64,000 bases of DNA from Enoplolaimus lenunculus (lineage: Eukaryota; Nematoda; Enoplea; Enoplida; Thoracostomopsidae), in assembly GCA_030248215.1 (NCBI GenBank), contig JASANG010000523.1:1-64000 (forward strand), given 5' to 3'. Made by a program: the position numbers and the translations under genes. This document shows positions 60,835-64,000 of this stretch, piece by piece. Below the pieces are notes generated by a model. The model worked only from the letters and a program-made list of their open reading frames with translations, was not told the DNA's origin and made no database searches. Position 1 is the first letter of the stretch; each line of letters begins with the position of its first letter.

Positions 60835-61372
60835 ATAACGACGACAGAGGTTCTCCTCGGAGTAACTTTTCAATCACAGTGTACAGAACTTTAAACGTTT
60901 AGTGCGGTTTAGCCTCCTTTTGTAGTTACCTCTAAACAAGTCGAGATATATACCATGTTTAAGCTTAAACTAATGTTGGCAAAAAACCATGTAGCCTATG
61001 ATGCCGAATTCCGGTATCGGAATAAAGCTCTGTAATAATTGGACCGGAATACGATTTCCGTTAGAGGAACCTTGAATAAAGTTAGTTTAAGTCCGAAGCG
61101 CTCGTTTGCCGAACACCCCGGGTTTTATTAAAAGGATAAACCACATTTACATCAACGAAAGCAATTATATAAACCAAAGAAGGCAACAACATATTATCAT
61201 AACGTAACAAAGGTCCTTGAAAATTACCCATTATTCTACTCTGCTTGCAAGGATATTATTCAGAGCAAATATGTTAAAAAGCACACAAGAAACCTAGTTT
61301 CAAAACAAACTACAAATCAGGTACGCTGAGAAAAAGACATTCGAAAACCCAGCATGCTATCATTCTGTCGGG
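60835..61372. other. Unassigned, LINE 3' flank
   Basis: May include the LINE 3' UTR. Nothing else recognised. Confidence 0.4.
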
Positions 61373-64000
61373 TTATTGTTCCAAAAACCTTAAAAAACAT
61401 TCTTCTTTTAGATACAGCTTAAGTTTGCACAAATTTCTATAAACATTTTCCTGAAAAACATCAACAACACAGACATTTTCATTGTTAAACTCGAGTTTAC
61501 ATCGAGCACTCCATATTGCCAATTGTGCATGTTGGACGATGAAATTAAAAGCTATTCTCTTTAATGGGTCGTGAATATTTCGTCCCAAAATTAAATCCGA
61601 AATCGTTATTTCATTTACTCCAGCTACCTGTTGCAAAACGGGAGTAATGAAATACTAATTTCTTGCGCCCGCACACAATAAATAAACACATGAACATTAT
61701 CCTCCCGCACTTCAATTCCATCCAAATAACAAAACGAACATATATTTGTCCCATCTGTAAAATGACTAGTGCGGTGATTAGTATACAATGACTTGTGTCT
61801 TAACCTAAAATGGACGTCTCGCGCAGAGCCGTCAACATATTTCGCTTTTGCCCATATCCATGATCGCTCGACAAAAATAGGTTCAACTCCTAGCTCGTCT
61901 CGCCAAAAAACATGTTTAGGATGCATGAGTCCCTAAATACACAGCGTGTATCCACATTTTATACAATTTATTTGCCGACACTGTTTTTAAGGATAACTTT
62001 TCGCCAAAAAACCAACAAAAATTTCCATCCATTTTAAAAGATGACTCAATCATTGCAATCCGTATCTCTTTATATAACTCCGGTACATCAATGCGTCTCA
62101 GTTGACGTTTAGTCGAAAACTGAACTTGCCGAAAGAAATGTTCGAAACATCTCTTCCAACTCACAACTTCGGTACCTCTTAATATTCGAATATAAAACAT
62201 TAAACGATTCACTTTCAGTCTGACAAAAATATTTGGGAAATTTATCCCGCCGTGACTAGGTTGTAAAAACAGGATATCCCTTCTAATAATACTAGCGGTG
62301 GACGGGTACCACAACCACTTATAAACCACATTGATAGTTTCCTTCACTAGTTGCTCAGGGGGTGTTACTAATTTTATCAAATAATTAAACATACACAAAA
62401 AATAAATGTGAACAAGATGGATTTTTCCAAAAACAGAGATACCTCGGGGCGGTATTCGCTGTTCAAGACTTGCAATTGCTTCATAGCACTTTATCCAATT
62501 TTCAGGAACATCGAGTCCCTTTGAATCAAACCAAAGGCCATAAATTTTCACTCTTTCAACAATAAAGCGTGCATATTGATGGGGTACAAGTGCGTTCCTT
62601 AGATCGCCCATTAATAGTATCTGTGTTTTAGTTTCCTTTAGTCGGCTGCCAGAGGCCTTTTGAAATTTTTCAAAAACATCAAAAACCACACTTATATCTG
62701 AAATCCTACTTAGAAAAATATTAGTGTCGTCGGCAAACTTAGTCACTCGGGTGTTAATGCCGTATAGTGGTATCCCCGAAATTCTTGAAGTTATTCGAAG
62801 ATAATGAGCTACCACTTCCGCTGTTATGACATATAATGACGGCGATAAGGGACACCCTTGTCGAATTCCACGGAAAACATGAAAAAATTCTGACTTAAAA
62901 CCATTAACTATAACAGATGATCTTGTACATCCGGGTTTATAAATACATTTGATCATGTTTAAAAAGTTTTCGCCAAAATTCATGACCCTAAGTGTCTCAA
63001 AAATAAATGACCACTCCACCAAATCAAAAGCGGCTTTGTGATCAACTGATAGCAGCAACGCCTTTGCGTTGCTTTCATTGGCATAATGAATAACAGACAT
63101 GACATGTGCAACACTGTCTTGGATAATTCTGTCGGGAACCGAGCTTGTCTGATCCGGGTGGACTAAAGATTTCATGACCGATTCTAATCTTTTTGCCAAA
63201 ACTTTCGTAAAAATCTTATAATCTATATTCAGCAACGTAATTGGCCGCCAATTATCGCGACACGTTTTCCTTCCATTCCCTTTATATAATAGGGTAATAA
63301 CACCATCATATGCGGAGAAATTGAGCTTAAGATCATCCAAGAACGCGTTATACATTTTACACAAAAATTCAGATAATATTCCACAAAACAGCCAATAGAA
63401 TTCAACAGGAATACCATCGTATCCCGGCGTCTTTTTACCCTGCATAGATTTAATAGCGCTCGCTATTTCAACTGACGTAATGGGTCCCTCTAGAGTATTT
63501 TTTTCCACCTCACTCAACTTGGAAAGACCATTTTGTGCCAGAAAAAAAGTGAGATCTTCTCCGCTTATCCCTTCCGATCTGAATACGTTGGAATACTGCT
63601 CAGTAATTTCACCTAGAACTGCATCTGAGTCTGTTACTAACGTGCCATCAGACCTTTCGATCGAGCTTATATGCCTGGCTTCCCAGTTCTTACGTTGAAG
63701 AGACTTGACTGTTGCTAAAGAGGCGTTGTCATTTACCTCACTACCGTAGTACGTATTATGCCTGCAAGAAGCAATATAAAATGCATTCAATAATTCGATT
63801 TCATTTTTTAGCTTTTTAAGACCCGATCTGAGATTCGGATTGTTTGGATACTGTCCTATCAGCATTTGTACATTAATAACTTGGCTCTCTAATGATTTCC
63901 TCAACATGTCGCGTTCCTTAGCTTTATTTTTACCCAACTTTACAAAGAAGGTTTTAACATCAGCCTTAAATACTTCCCACATCATAGAAAACCCTGTGGA
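61373..64000 (-). mobile_element. L1/Tx1-like LINE, ORF2 with reverse transcriptase, cut by window edge
   Basis: The frame 63985-61916 continues upstream past the window. It contains MQGKKTPGYDGIPVEFY, RPITLLNIDYKIFTKVLAKR, the motif-A region LLSVDHKAAFD, GIRQGCPLSPSL and the catalytic KFADDTNIF, so the RT core is intact. The homology then continues through a frame change near 61916-61926 into a frame (61926-61624) with a zinc-knuckle-like CSFC ... H ... C segment, and through a second change near 61624-61636 into a last frame ending at 61373. The C-terminal domain with CCHC-type motif is typical of L1/Tx1 ORF2. The endonuclease and ORF1 would be to the right. Two frameshifts mean this copy is probably inactive, though fairly young. 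An unspliced host gene is excluded by the RT. Confidence 0.87.

Noticed and set aside
59214-60836. Frames of 286-312 residues rich in GRPGQL and SLCFCWVGR
   Set aside because: By-products of the foldback right-arm subrepeats, open in several frames at once.
1-64000. Retroviral, LTR-type or Polinton-like elements
   Set aside because: I saw no protease, integrase, capsid, envelope or DNA polymerase B homology and no long terminal direct repeats; the only reverse transcriptase-related sequences belong to LINEs.

Overview
The window is animal nuclear DNA, AT-rich and full of repeats, with spliced host genes separated and interrupted by transposon relics. Three conserved metazoan genes fix its nature: the last exon of an ERK-type MAP kinase, a complete BMS1 ribosome-biogenesis GTPase, and a KLF2/4-type Kruppel-like factor. 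The phylum is not decided. No mitochondrial or bacterial sequence is evident.

Layout. Positions 1-2722 are one huge imperfect palindrome, lying in the last intron of the ERK gene, whose final coding exon is at 5203-5337 (+). From 5338 to 15614 there is a repeat-rich intergenic stretch with MITEs, a duplicated ~0.6 kb segment and a hAT-type element with a perfect 8-bp target duplication. BMS1 occupies 15615-43144 on the minus strand. I traced 24 coding exons whose phases all agree; together they encode 1268 residues, close to human BMS1 (about 1282). Its 13.8-kb intron 9 holds a two-copy composite repeat built on an 18-bp minisatellite, several nested DNA transposons, and on the opposite strand a short open gene for a putative secreted protein (34851-35264). 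From 43145 to 48979 come LINE and SINE fragments and hAT/mariner-type relics. The KLF gene (48980-52486, minus) has two coding exons, with a hAT element sitting 20 bp from its splice donor. To its right are more hAT elements, a 3.9-kb foldback element with arms of tandem subrepeats (56907-60834), and an L1/Tx1-like LINE running off the right edge.

How the parts relate. ERK (signalling kinase), BMS1 (nucleolar 40S assembly) and KLF (transcription factor) have no operon-like link. BMS1 and KLF are in the same orientation about 5.8 kb apart; ERK converges on BMS1. The unusual content is the density and variety of inverted-repeat elements: full palindromes, foldback arms with subrepeats, hairpin-plus-minisatellite composites and several hAT-like families with readable target duplications. 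All coordinates and translations were read by eye; family names for repeats are inferred from termini and target duplications only.
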